Shown: piece by piece, positions 1 to 10,344 of the stretch | How the letters are laid out: each line of letters starts with the position of its first letter | How positions within the stretch are numbered: the stretch's first letter is position 1 | Source: Frankia nepalensis | GTDB lineage: Bacteria > Actinomycetota > Actinomycetes > Frankiales > Frankiaceae | Assembly (NCBI RefSeq): GCF_016786325.1 | Contig: NZ_JADWYU010000201.1 | Location: forward strand, 1-64,000 | Length of the DNA stretch: 64,000 nt | Reading direction: 5' to 3' | Made by a program: the position numbers and the translations under genes | The notes under the pieces: generated by a model | What the model was told of the DNA's origin: nothing | Database searches by the model: none | What the model saw: the letters and a program-made list of their open reading frames with translations, nothing else

Positions 1-187
1 GCTGGCCGCACCAGGCCGTTCCTCGTCAGGCTCGCCTGGGATGACAGCCAACCTGACAGACGAGCCCACGGACGACGACGGACCGCTGTGGACCTCGGTG
101 GACGCAAGGGCCGAGGTGGGCGGACCCAGTGGACGTCAGCGGACGTCAGCGGACGTCAGCGGACGCCCCTGGATGATCCAGATCAAA
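1..187. other. Intergenic stretch with a 10-bp tandem repeat
   Basis: No convincing gene is seen here. The short reading frames have no ribosome binding site and no recognisable protein. The main structure is three perfect tandem copies of GGACGTCAGC at 131-160, with degenerate GGACG-type copies on both sides. The stretch ends at the tRNA-like attachment-site remnant. Confidence 0.6.
131..160. repeat. 10-bp tandem repeat, three copies
   Basis: Three exact head-to-tail copies of GGACGTCAGC, followed by a partial fourth (GGACGC). It lies about 30 bp from the tRNA 3'-end remnant, so it may be part of an integration scar. Confidence 0.8.
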
Positions 188-229
188 CTACGGATCAAAA
201 GGTTGGGGGTTCGAGTCCCTCCGAGCCCG
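188..229 (+). other. tRNA-Arg 3'-half remnant, probable att site
   Basis: The stretch reads like the 3' half of an actinobacterial tRNA-Arg. CTACGGA (188-194) would be an anticodon loop with ACG. Then come a variable region, a 5-bp T stem (205-209 with 217-221) around the T loop TTCGAGT (210-216), and an acceptor 3' strand with discriminator (222-229). The 5' half is missing: no D arm and no matching acceptor strand lies upstream, so it is not a functional tRNA. A tRNA 3' segment without its 5' part is the usual product of tRNA-targeted integration. No integrase is visible in the window. The tRNA identity is inferred from the loop only. Confidence 0.6.
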
Positions 230-775
230 GTTCGCCGTCTCCCGGCCCTTGTCGTCAGCCGCCAGCATCTGCGCGCTGTCGAAGTTCCACGACTCCGGCA
301 GTTTCCCATCGCAGAGGGCGCAGACAAAGTCACCTTCACGCACGATGTTGCGCTCGCCGCACCGCGGGCAGCGGCGGAAGACGAACCCGTCGGTGAATTG
401 CCCGGGATGGGGCACACCCGCTCGGTCGAGAGCGTCAGCGACCGCCGGCCAGGAGGCGACCTCCGGGCAATAGCCCGTCGACTGGTTGGTCACCGCGACG
501 CATTCCCAACCCTCCGGCCCACGTGCGAAGGTGATCTCACCCGCGCTCAGAACCTGGCCGCCTCCCGCGCACGCCACGTGCTCGCTACGCCGCGGAGCCA
601 GGCGCAGAACACCGTCCACGCCGATGACGAAGGTGAACGGCTCCCGCGCCTCGGCGCCCTCGGAGCTGGTCAACCACGCCTCCAGATCGCCTCGTGACCT
701 GATCACCCGGCCAGCGGCGCCGTGCGCCGCGCTCGCCCGGACTTCAGCCGGACCGACATAGCGGTACGCCCACAT
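188..775 (-). CDS. Conserved hypothetical protein with C-terminal zinc ribbon
   Basis: Function unknown. The protein is about 195 residues from the start MWAYRYVG. A longer form starts at 808 with MTWSSRG, where ATG overlaps the stop of a small upstream frame (ATGA). The N-terminal two thirds looks like a compact globular domain. The C-terminal part has paired cysteines (CPRCG, then CALC 14 residues later), typical of a zinc ribbon. The last residues, SNPQPFDP, are the familiar reverse translation of a tRNA 3' end, because the frame runs into the tRNA-like att remnant. The natural C-terminus was therefore probably near ESWNF and has been replaced by integration. The gene resembles a family of uncharacterised actinobacterial proteins; no closer assignment is made. 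Confidence 0.7.
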   Translation of the reverse strand: MWAYRYVGPAEVRASAAHGAAGRVIRSRGDLEAWLTSSEGAEAREPFTFVIGVDGVLRLAPRRSEHVACAGGGQVLSAGEITFARGPEGWECVAVTNQSTGYCPEVASWPAVADALDRAGVPHPGQFTDGFVFRRCPRCGERNIVREGDFVCALCDGKLPESWNFDSAQMLAADDKGRETANRARRDSNPQPFDP

Positions 776-804
776 CCCGCCCGCCGCTCCGCGCGATGAC
801 CAGG

Positions 805-942
805 TCATCCGTCCGTCTGCTCCTCCGAGTCGAACCAGGCGTCGAGCTTCGAGGCCGCGGCGTGGCTGACGCCTTCGACCATGTCGACATAGATGTCCCC
901 CGCCATCGAACTGGCACCAGCGACCGCCTGCCCCGCCTCCAT
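805..942 (-). CDS. Small hypothetical ORF coupled to the zinc-ribbon gene
   Basis: A 45-codon frame beginning MEAGQAVAGA and ending EEQTDG. Its TGA overlaps the ATG at 808 of the next frame, which suggests translational coupling. In the same frame upstream, an in-frame TAG follows a plausible coding stretch (QQDLRNRASVRA), so this may be the tail of an older, interrupted gene rather than an intact one. The protein has no known motif and looks soluble. It is weakly supported and listed because of the overlap. Confidence 0.35.
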   Translation of the reverse strand: MEAGQAVAGASSMAGDIYVDMVEGVSHAAASKLDAWFDSEEQTDG

Positions 943-1147
943 GCCAGCGGGAGCGGCCGCGGCGCATCCGCCTGCGTCCGCGGACTATGCACGGACTGAC
1001 GCCCGGTTGCGCAGGTCCTGCTGAGCAGCATCGCCGATCAGGGCACCATCTCAGCCGTAATCTCAGCAGGCTTAAAATCTGCCGCCCGAGAGCGTGGGGG
1101 CTGTTTAGTCTCGACGCGGGCAGGTCTGGGTCTGCGATCCTGATTGG

Positions 1148-1540
1148 GTGGAGAGCGCAGACGCGGGTGGGCGGCTAAGCGACGCGGAGTTGCGGGAGTT
1201 GGCCCGGCTACTGGCACGGCTCGCCGAGCATGATCTAGATCAGTGGGAGAACTGGCGGCTCCAGACCTCGCAGGGTCCGGTCTACGTCCGAGTGAGCCGG
1301 GCGTTGGAGTCGGACTGGCCGGAGGATGCGTTCACCACGATCTGGCCGCCGATGGCGCAGATGAGCGACGGCCATCCCGGGGACGGCCGGCCGGGAGGCT
1401 GGACGGTATGGCGGCAGGACGACAACGGCAACCGGTACGTGGTGTCGCGGCACGACGCCCGGCCGGAGGCCGATCGGGTGGCCGAGACGATGGAGAGCCG
1501 CGGCCATAAGCAGACCTATTGGGTCACCCGGTCGGCGTGA
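1148..1540 (+). CDS. Hypothetical protein, about 130 aa
   Basis: Product not recognised. The frame starts at GTG 1148 with no strong Shine-Dalgarno. The protein is acidic and soluble. Its N-terminal half is helical (residues 10-35, rich in Leu, Ala and Glu). Its C-terminal half reads VWRQDDNGNRYVVSRHD and ends in a segment like SRGHKQTYWVTRS, a pattern often seen in small actinobacterial proteins with an SPOR-like or degenerate repeat end. It stands alone, with no operon partner within 300 bp on the same strand. Codon use is typical of the chromosome, which supports a real gene. Confidence 0.6.
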   Translation: MESADAGGRLSDAELRELARLLARLAEHDLDQWENWRLQTSQGPVYVRVSRALESDWPEDAFTTIWPPMAQMSDGHPGDGRPGGWTVWRQDDNGNRYVVSRHDARPEADRVAETMESRGHKQTYWVTRSA

Positions 1541-1574
1541 GCCCCGGACCCGGTCACGAGATCAAGCATCGAGC

Positions 1575-1617
1575 CGGTCGGTCGGTCGGTCGGTCGGTCG
1601 GTCGGTCGGTCGGTCGG
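1575..1617. repeat. CGGT tetranucleotide repeat, 10.75 units
   Basis: Nearly eleven perfect CGGT units between the 1148 gene and the lipoprotein gene. The tract is in no frame that seems to be translated, since the lipoprotein starts at 1873. Perfect tetramer tracts of this length are prone to slippage. Confidence 0.9.
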
Positions 1618-1872
1618 CGAAGGTTAGCGACGAATCCAGCCATGACCTGGCCGATCACGCGCGGATCCCACCGACGTCTCGCCGCCGCTCGAGTACATAG
1701 CCAGTGCCACCAAGGTCACCGGGAGACTCGCCGGAGCGCTTCCGGCGGTCCGCCCAATGGGTCGCAGACGAGGACCAAGGCGGCTAACAACGCAGGTCAG
1801 GTCAGGAGTACCCTTCTTGTCTGCCCGTCTGGCACAGGGGTGAGCCAGCGGACGTCGGTATCGGGGGCTCGC

Positions 1873-2457
1873 ATGGACCGTCCCGCAACCAGTCGGATCC
1901 GCGTCGCCGCTCGCGCGGGTCTGCCCGCGCTCGCGGTTCTCGTGGCCCTCGGCCTGTCCGGATGCGGCACCTCCGCTGACGATGACGCGGCGTCATCGCC
2001 GCCCAGGACAACACAGACCGGGGCGGCCACCGCGGGCACGGCTACCCCCGGTGCGTCGGTCACCGCCTCACCAGCGACCGGGCTTGTCGACGCCTCCGCG
2101 AATCCCTGTGGACTCGTGTCCCAGCAGGAGGCCGAGCGGCTCGCCGGAACGTCACTGGCCAGCCCGGTCGCGGTGGATGAGACGTGCACCTACACCGCGC
2201 CGCCCGCCGGGCCGACCGCCCAGGTCGAGGTCCGCGTCGGGCAGACGGCGCTGGACTTCTACACCGCCGAGCGCCAGTCCAACAGCAGGCTCCAGCCGCT
2301 CCCCGGAGTCGGCGACGACGCCTACGTCGGCGACTACACGGTCTTCATCGCCAAGAACGACTTCAACGTGTCCATCAACCTGGTACGCGGCAACGACCCA
2401 GCGGAGAACCGCGGCCCCCTCGAGAACCTGGCCCGCACCGTCGCCGGCCGGATCTGA
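1873..2457 (+). CDS. DUF3558-like lipoprotein
   Basis: Secreted lipoprotein of 194 residues. The chosen start MDRPATSRIR gives a classic signal: basic N-region, a hydrophobic core around residues 18-32, and lipobox LSGC followed by Gly. A Ser/Thr/Pro/Ala-rich linker comes next. The C-terminal domain (about residues 75-194) has the pattern of DUF3558-type actinobacterial lipoproteins: PCGLVSQQEAERLAG, a second cysteine in ETCTYTAP, and a conserved PGVGDDAYVG stretch. The frame is open 118 codons further upstream through the CGGT repeat, but that part has no coding character. Role unknown; family members sit on the outer face of the membrane. Confidence 0.8.
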   Translation: MDRPATSRIRVAARAGLPALAVLVALGLSGCGTSADDDAASSPPRTTQTGAATAGTATPGASVTASPATGLVDASANPCGLVSQQEAERLAGTSLASPVAVDETCTYTAPPAGPTAQVEVRVGQTALDFYTAERQSNSRLQPLPGVGDDAYVGDYTVFIAKNDFNVSINLVRGNDPAENRGPLENLARTVAGRI

Positions 2458-2637
2458 CCCGCGCCACGCCCGGCACCAACTCCGCGCGGCCGAAGGCCGA
2501 CGGCCAGCCGGGGCCGGCCCAGCAGGCCAGACCGCCGGGGCGAGGCAGGGTCCACCGGGCCGCGATGGACCCGACGCCCCACATCGACGAATCGGGAAGA
2601 CTCCGTGGCTCGTCGACGTCCATGGGACGATGCGTCG

Positions 2638-2985
2638 ATGACGGACGACGGGTGTCATATCCGCCATGCTGGCGCGAGCGACGAAGAACCCACTCCGGGC
2701 CGGCGTCGAAGACGGCGGACGCCTATTGCGTGGGTTCGCGATGATCTAACGAAGATAACAGGACCCCGCACTATGGTGCACACCATTCAAGATCACCCAG
2801 GTATCATATTGCGCTGGATTTCCTACCTCGTCATAGCAAACGGGCTGACCGCGCTTTCGTTTTGGCTTCTGGGAAAACTCGATCTTTTCGAGCGCTACTT
2901 CTTCGTCCCGACGGTTCTCGCCAGTGCGCTGATCGGACAGCGACTCCACGATCTCAAGGCTCAAGAAGAAGAGCGGCGTTCGTGA
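2638..2985 (+). CDS. Small membrane protein, unknown function
   Basis: Unrecognised protein of 115 residues from ATG 2638. A GTG at 2605 would add 11 residues, and an internal ATG at 2773 gives a 70-residue form that starts just before the hydrophobic part. Two probable membrane segments follow: ISYLVIANGLTALSFWLLG and YFFVPTVLASALIG. The tail is charged (LKAQEEERRS). The base composition from about 2740 on is lower in GC than the neighbours, a mild sign of foreign origin. The start is uncertain; the two-helix core is the solid part. Confidence 0.55.
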   Translation: MTDDGCHIRHAGASDEEPTPGRRRRRRTPIAWVRDDLTKITGPRTMVHTIQDHPGIILRWISYLVIANGLTALSFWLLGKLDLFERYFFVPTVLASALIGQRLHDLKAQEEERRS

Positions 2986-3334
2986 TGTCGCGAACGAAGC
3001 CAGAATCAGTGTTTCGTCCAGCCGTGGATGCGCGAATGGTGTGCCGGTATGCCTTGACAGCCGGATTGGCGGCCAGGCCGCCGCGCGACGGCAGACGAGC
3101 GTGGACGCCTGAAGTCGCCGCCGGTACGGGCCAGCTTCGCGGCGGCTGGGGACATCTCGACGGCGCCAGCCCGTACCGCTTCACCTTGATCGTCACTTTG
3201 TGTAGCCACCCGCATTTTACTCACCGTGTCATCTCAAGCGCGGATTGCGATCAGGGCGCGAGCGTTCCACCCTGGATCAGTGCGGCTCCGCCTCGGGGCC
3301 GCGCATCGAAGTCCATCCGCGCTTAGGAGGACAT
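2986..3334. other. Intergenic region upstream of the DUF397 gene
   Basis: About 350 bp. No frame here has a recognisable product. It includes a lower-GC patch near 3200-3235 that could hold the promoter of the DUF397 gene. The Shine-Dalgarno AGGAGG lies at its end (3325-3330). Confidence 0.5.
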
Positions 3335-3565
3335 ATGAGCAGAGACATGCGATCCATGCTCACCACCCTCGACCAGGACGAGCTTGCCTGGCACAAGAGC
3401 TCCGCCAGCCCCTACCGCCTCGACTGCGTCGAGGCGGCGCCCGTCGACGGCGGCATGCTGCTGCGTGACTCCACCGACCCGAAAGGCCCGATCCTCGCCT
3501 TCAGCGACTCCGAATGGAACGCGTTCCTCACCGGCGTCCGCAACGGCGAGTTCGACCCGAGCTGA
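3335..3565 (+). CDS. DUF397 domain protein
   Basis: Small protein of 76 residues with the DUF397 signature: AWHKSSAS, then CVEAAPVDGG, LLRDSTDPKGP, and the end EWNAFLTGVRNGEFD. The start at 3335 is fixed by a strong AGGAGG 5 bp upstream. In actinomycetes, DUF397 genes usually sit beside an XRE-type HTH gene of the whiJ/abaA-like group and are thought to act as its small partner. No such HTH gene is seen here, so this copy is an orphan. A strong terminator follows 15 bp after the stop. Confidence 0.88.
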   Translation: MSRDMRSMLTTLDQDELAWHKSSASPYRLDCVEAAPVDGGMLLRDSTDPKGPILAFSDSEWNAFLTGVRNGEFDPS

Positions 3566-3580
3566 CCCAGCAGCAGGACA

Positions 3581-3609
3581 GCCCCGAAGGCCACCTCGGC
3601 CTTCGGGGC
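3581..3609 (+). terminator. Terminator of the DUF397 gene
   Basis: A perfect 12-bp stem (GCCCCGAAGGCC with GGCCTTCGGGGC) around a 5-nt loop, 15 bp after the DUF397 stop. There is no U-run, as is common in high-GC actinomycetes. Confidence 0.85.
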
Positions 3610-3621
3610 ACCACCCGGTGC

Positions 3622-6897
<3,276 letters not shown>

Positions 6898-6909
6898 CCG
6901 TGTCCTCCG

Positions 6910-8118
6910 TCAGACGCGCTCGATGATGGTGGCGATGCCCATGCCCGCGCCGACGCACAGTGTCGCCAGGCCGCGGCGGCCGCCGGTGCGCTCGAGCTCG
7001 TCGAGCAGGGTGCCGAGGATCATGGCGCCGGTGGCGCCGAGCGGGTGCCCGAGCGCGATGGCCCCGCCGTTGACGTTGACCAACTCGGCGGGGACCTTGA
7101 GATCGCGCTGCCACTTCAGGACGACGGCGGCGAAGGCCTCGTTGAGCTCGAACAGATCGATGTCCTCGATCGTGCGGCCGGCCTTGGCGAGCGCCTTCTC
7201 GGTCGCCGGCGTGGGGCCGGTCAGCATGATCGTCGGGTCCGAGCCGGTGACGGCCGTCGCGACGACGCGAGCCCGCGGGGTGAGCCCGAGCCGCTCGCCC
7301 ACCGCGGCGTCGCCGATGACCATGAGCGACGCGCCGTCGACGATGCCGGAGCTGTTGCCCGCGTGGTGAACGTGCTCGATCTTCTCGAGGTGGTGGTACT
7401 TCTGGAGGGCGACCGCGTCGAAGCCGGCCTGTTCGCCGAGGGCGGCGAAGGACGCGGGCAGCTGGCCGAGGGCCTCGACGGTGGTGCCCGGCCGGCGGTG
7501 CTCGTCGGTGTCCAGGACGACCACGCCGTTCAGGTCGGTGACGGGGATGATCGACCGGGCGAACCGCCCCTCGCGCCACGCGGTGTCGGCGCGCTCCTGG
7601 GAACGGGCGGCGAAGGCGTCGACGTCCTCGCGGGAGAACCCCTCGAGCGTCGCGATGAGGTCGGCGCTGATTCCCTGCGGGACGACGTACGAGTCGTAGA
7701 CCGTGGTGGGGTCCTGCAGGTAGGCCCCGCCGTCGGAGCCGAGCGGCACCCGGGACATCGACTCGACCCCGCCGGCCAGCACGAGGCTTTCGAAACCCGA
7801 GCCGACCTTCTGCGCGGCGAGGTTGACCGCCTCCAGCCCGGAGGCGCAGAAGCGGTTGACCTGCACGCCGGCGACGGTCTCCGGCAGCCGCGCGACCATC
7901 GCCGCGGTCCGCGCGATGTCGCCGCCCTGCTCGCCGACCGGGGAGACGACGCCGAGGACGATGTCGTCGATCTGGCCCGGGTCCAGACCGGGGTTGCGCT
8001 CCTTCAGCGCGTGGATCAGGCCCACCACGAGGTCGACCGGCTTGGTGCCGTGCAGCGCCCCGCCCCGGTTCTTTCCACGGGGGGTGCGAACGGCGTCATA
8101 GATGAATGCCTCGGTCAC
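6910..8118 (-). CDS. Acetyl-CoA C-acyltransferase (thiolase)
   Basis: Degradative thiolase of 402 residues that cleaves 3-ketoacyl-CoA with CoA. The acylated cysteine is Cys91 in [12 protein letters not shown]. The catalytic His358 is in GHPLGATGA, and the second cysteine Cys388 is in [10 protein letters not shown]. Length and motifs are complete. It supplies the last beta-oxidation step in the operon, between the acyl-CoA dehydrogenase (30 bp upstream) and the hydratase/dehydrogenase (12 bp downstream), and probably forms a trifunctional-like complex with the latter. Expression probably follows the operator at 10008-10030. Confidence 0.95.
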   Translation of the reverse strand: MTEAFIYDAVRTPRGKNRGGALHGTKPVDLVVGLIHALKERNPGLDPGQIDDIVLGVVSPVGEQGGDIARTAAMVARLPETVAGVQVNRFCASGLEAVNLAAQKVGSGFESLVLAGGVESMSRVPLGSDGGAYLQDPTTVYDSYVVPQGISADLIATLEGFSREDVDAFAARSQERADTAWREGRFARSIIPVTDLNGVVVLDTDEHRRPGTTVEALGQLPASFAALGEQAGFDAVALQKYHHLEKIEHVHHAGNSSGIVDGASLMVIGDAAVGERLGLTPRARVVATAVTGSDPTIMLTGPTPATEKALAKAGRTIEDIDLFELNEAFAAVVLKWQRDLKVPAELVNVNGGAIALGHPLGATGAMILGTLLDELERTGGRRGLATLCVGAGMGIATIIERV

Positions 8119-8148
8119 GTGGTCCCCTTTCTCGCCTGGCCGTCCGCG

Positions 8149-9312
8149 TCACAGGCCCAGGTCACGGCCGACGATCTCCTTCATGATCTCCGTCGTGCCG
8201 CCGTAGATCGTGGTGATGCGCGCGTCGACGAAGTCGTGCGCGATGCGGTACTCGGCCATGTATCCGTAGCCGCCGTGCAACTGCAGGCAGCGGCCGACGA
8301 TGTCGACCAGCTGCTCGGTCGTCCAGAACTTGGCCGCGGCGGCCTCGGCCGCCGTCACCTCGCCGCGCGTGTGCCGCGCGATCAGGTCGTCGACGTAGAC
8401 CCGGCTGACCCGGGTGGCGGTGACCATCTCCGCCAGCTCGAACCGGGTGTTCTGGAACGAGCTGACGGGCTTGCCGAACGCCTTGCGCCCGGTCACGTAG
8501 GCGACGGTGCGTTCGAGGACACCCTCGGCCGCGGCGACGGCGCCGGCGGCGATCGTGAGCCGCTCCTGGGGAAGGTTTCGCATCAGCCCGGCGAAGCCGG
8601 AGCCCTCCTCGCCGAGGAGGTTCGTGACGGGCACCCGCAGGTCATCGAAGAACAGCTCGCTGGTGTCCTGGGCGTGCAGGCCGATCTTCTCCAGGTTGCG
8701 GCCGCGGCCGAACCCGGGGGTGTCGGCCTCGACGACCAGCAGGCTCAGGCCCCGGTGCGGGTCCTCGCCGGTCCGCACCGCGGTGACGACCAGGTCGGCG
8801 TTCTGCCCGTTCGAGATGAAGACCTTGCTGCCGTTGACGACGTAGTGCTCGCCGTGGCGCACCGCGCTCGTGCGGATGCCGGCCAGATCGCTGCCGGTAC
8901 CCGGCTCGGTCATCGCGACGGCGACCACCAGCTCGCCGCTGGCGATCCCGGGAAGCCAACGGGCCTTCTGCTCGTCGTCGGCGAGGTCGGTGAAGTACGG
9001 GATGACGATGTCGTTGGACAGCCCGATGCCGGCCAGGCCGTCCGACACCGGGTTACGGCCGAGCTCCTCGGTGACTATCGCGTTGAAACGGAAGTCCCGG
9101 GTACCCCCGCCCCCGTACTCCTCGGGGATGTTGAAACCGAGGATGCCCACGCCCGCGGCCTCCTCGAACAGCCATCGGTCGACCTTCCCCTCGGCGCGCC
9201 AGCGCTCGGCGTTGGGCTTGGCGTGCTTGTCGACGAAGGCACGGACGGTCGCTCGGAAATGCTCGTGCTCATCGTCGTAGAGGGCGCGGCGCGTCGCGAA
9301 GACGCTGCTCAT
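8149..9312 (-). CDS. Acyl-CoA dehydrogenase
   Basis: FAD flavoenzyme of 387 residues for the first beta-oxidation step. FAD and substrate motifs are clear: AMTEPGTGSDL near residue 133 and GSKVFISNGQ near 161. The usual C-terminal catalytic Glu is replaced by Gly (IYGGTTEIM). Glu250 in NLPQERLTIA is in the position used by long-chain and isovaleryl-type dehydrogenases, which points to a long-chain or branched substrate. The start ATG has GGAGA 7 bp upstream. It is the second gene of the leftward operon. Confidence 0.94.
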   Translation of the reverse strand: MSSVFATRRALYDDEHEHFRATVRAFVDKHAKPNAERWRAEGKVDRWLFEEAAGVGILGFNIPEEYGGGGTRDFRFNAIVTEELGRNPVSDGLAGIGLSNDIVIPYFTDLADDEQKARWLPGIASGELVVAVAMTEPGTGSDLAGIRTSAVRHGEHYVVNGSKVFISNGQNADLVVTAVRTGEDPHRGLSLLVVEADTPGFGRGRNLEKIGLHAQDTSELFFDDLRVPVTNLLGEEGSGFAGLMRNLPQERLTIAAGAVAAAEGVLERTVAYVTGRKAFGKPVSSFQNTRFELAEMVTATRVSRVYVDDLIARHTRGEVTAAEAAAAKFWTTEQLVDIVGRCLQLHGGYGYMAEYRIAHDFVDARITTIYGGTTEIMKEIVGRDLGL

Positions 9313-9363
9313 CGATTTCTCCGTTCAGCGTTTTCATGCCATGGCGGGCGGAAACGAAGGAGC

Positions 9364-9870
9364 TCAGTCGCGCTCCAGCCCGAAGTAGAAATGCCGCCCG
9401 CCGTCGAGAACCACGCTGGGCTTGCCGTTCATGATGCCCATCAGCGTGCGGTCGTCGAGCCTCTTGAAATGGTCCAGGACCGGCATCCCGTCGTAGACCA
9501 TCGTCGCGGTGACCTCCCCTCGGAACTCGACGTTCCACAGGCTCGCCTCGCCCCGGCCGGACTCGACGTCGGAGAACAGCTCGCCGTCCTCGCCGACACA
9601 CAGCAGCGGCCGCGCGTCGTCGAGCGCGACGAACCGCTTGCCGTACCAGCGGCTACGCCTCAGCACCCGTTCGATCCCGTGCCCGGTGGGGAAGGCGAAA
9701 CCGCGCCACTGACCGAGGATCTCGAGCGCGTCGACCGGCTCGAGCAGCGCCCACAGGGCATCCAGCTCGGCGGGCTCCACCGGCGCGCCGGACTCCCGCA
9801 GCGCCGCCCAGCGCGCGGTGACCGCGGGCGCCACGCCGGTGCTCGCCGTGAACTGAGAATTGCTGGTCAC
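9364..9870 (-). CDS. GXWXG/DUF4334 domain protein
   Basis: A 168-residue protein with the GXWXG motif as GQWRG (residues 53-57) in the context ILGQWRGFAFPTGH, followed by a C-terminal DUF4334-type domain (YDGMPVLDHFKRLDD, then MGIMNGK). The function of this family is unknown. It is common beside lipid or aromatic catabolic genes in actinomycetes. As the first gene of the operon it lies nearest the shared operator. No membrane segment or signal is present, so it is cytoplasmic. Confidence 0.85.
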   Translation of the reverse strand: MTSNSQFTASTGVAPAVTARWAALRESGAPVEPAELDALWALLEPVDALEILGQWRGFAFPTGHGIERVLRRSRWYGKRFVALDDARPLLCVGEDGELFSDVESGRGEASLWNVEFRGEVTATMVYDGMPVLDHFKRLDDRTLMGIMNGKPSVVLDGGRHFYFGLERD

Positions 9871-9997
9871 ACTGTCTCTCCATACAGCCGGAACATTCTT
9901 TGACGCGCCGACCGCCCATTACCCGGCGCTTCGGCCCGAGGAGAGGCAGGAGCTTCTCGCGCTCCTCCGCCCATCTTTCCCCTCTGTTCCAGACAAC

Positions 9998-10030
9998 ACC
10001 ATGCCATCTTGTTGGCAGTCTGTCAACAAG
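9998..10030 (-). promoter_or_regulatory. Operator and -35 region of the catabolic operon
   Basis: An inverted repeat with 10-bp arms CTTGTTGGCA and TGTCAACAAG (one mismatch) around a 3-nt spacer, at 10008-10030. On the minus strand the right arm contains TTGACA, a perfect -35 hexamer, with a weak -10 (CATGGT, 9998-10003) 17 bp away. The same inverted repeat lies before the GMC oxidoreductase. Its form is that of a TetR operator that blocks RNA polymerase. Confidence 0.7.
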
Positions 10031-10200
10031 GCCGGAAACCGTCCTGATCGAAGACGAACCGGCGGTCGGGAAAACCGGCCGGGATCCACCGTGAGGACCC
10101 TGGTGCCGCCTCAGGCAATGCCGGCCCGGTCGACGGCCCGGCAGCGCGGAACCCCCGTTACTCCCCTCCCTCGCCTCTCCCACGTCGAGGCGACATCCGA

Positions 10201-10297
10201 GGGATCCCGGACGTCCTGGCAGACACCAGGGTCACGAAACGGTGCCGGTCCTGGCTCTGGCGTCTGACACGATTCCCCGTGACGTCGGACAGGACGA
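10201..10297 (-). repeat. Dispersed about 90-bp palindromic element, copy A
   Basis: Read on the minus strand this begins TCCTGTCCGACGTCACGG, then AATCGTGTCAGACG. It continues through CGTTTCGTGACCC and ends GTCTGCCAGGACGTCC. It aligns along its whole length with copies B-E at 49.8-52.2 kb. It lies in the gap between the operon promoter and the 3' end of the GMC gene. Confidence 0.7.
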
Positions 10298-10344
10298 CCG
10301 CGCCTCCGCACGCTGGCCCAAGGCGAACGGTGCCGGGCATGGCA

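Noticed and set aside
188-229. Functional tRNA-Arg gene
   Set aside because: The 5' half (acceptor strand, D arm, 5' anticodon stem) is absent upstream.
2954-3224. Two overlapping minus-strand frames of 72-80 codons
   Set aside because: No recognisable domain or start signal; composition looks random for this GC content.
7045-9903. Long plus-strand frame of 952 codons
   Set aside because: It is the shadow of the thiolase and acyl-CoA dehydrogenase genes, whose motifs are unmistakable on the minus strand.
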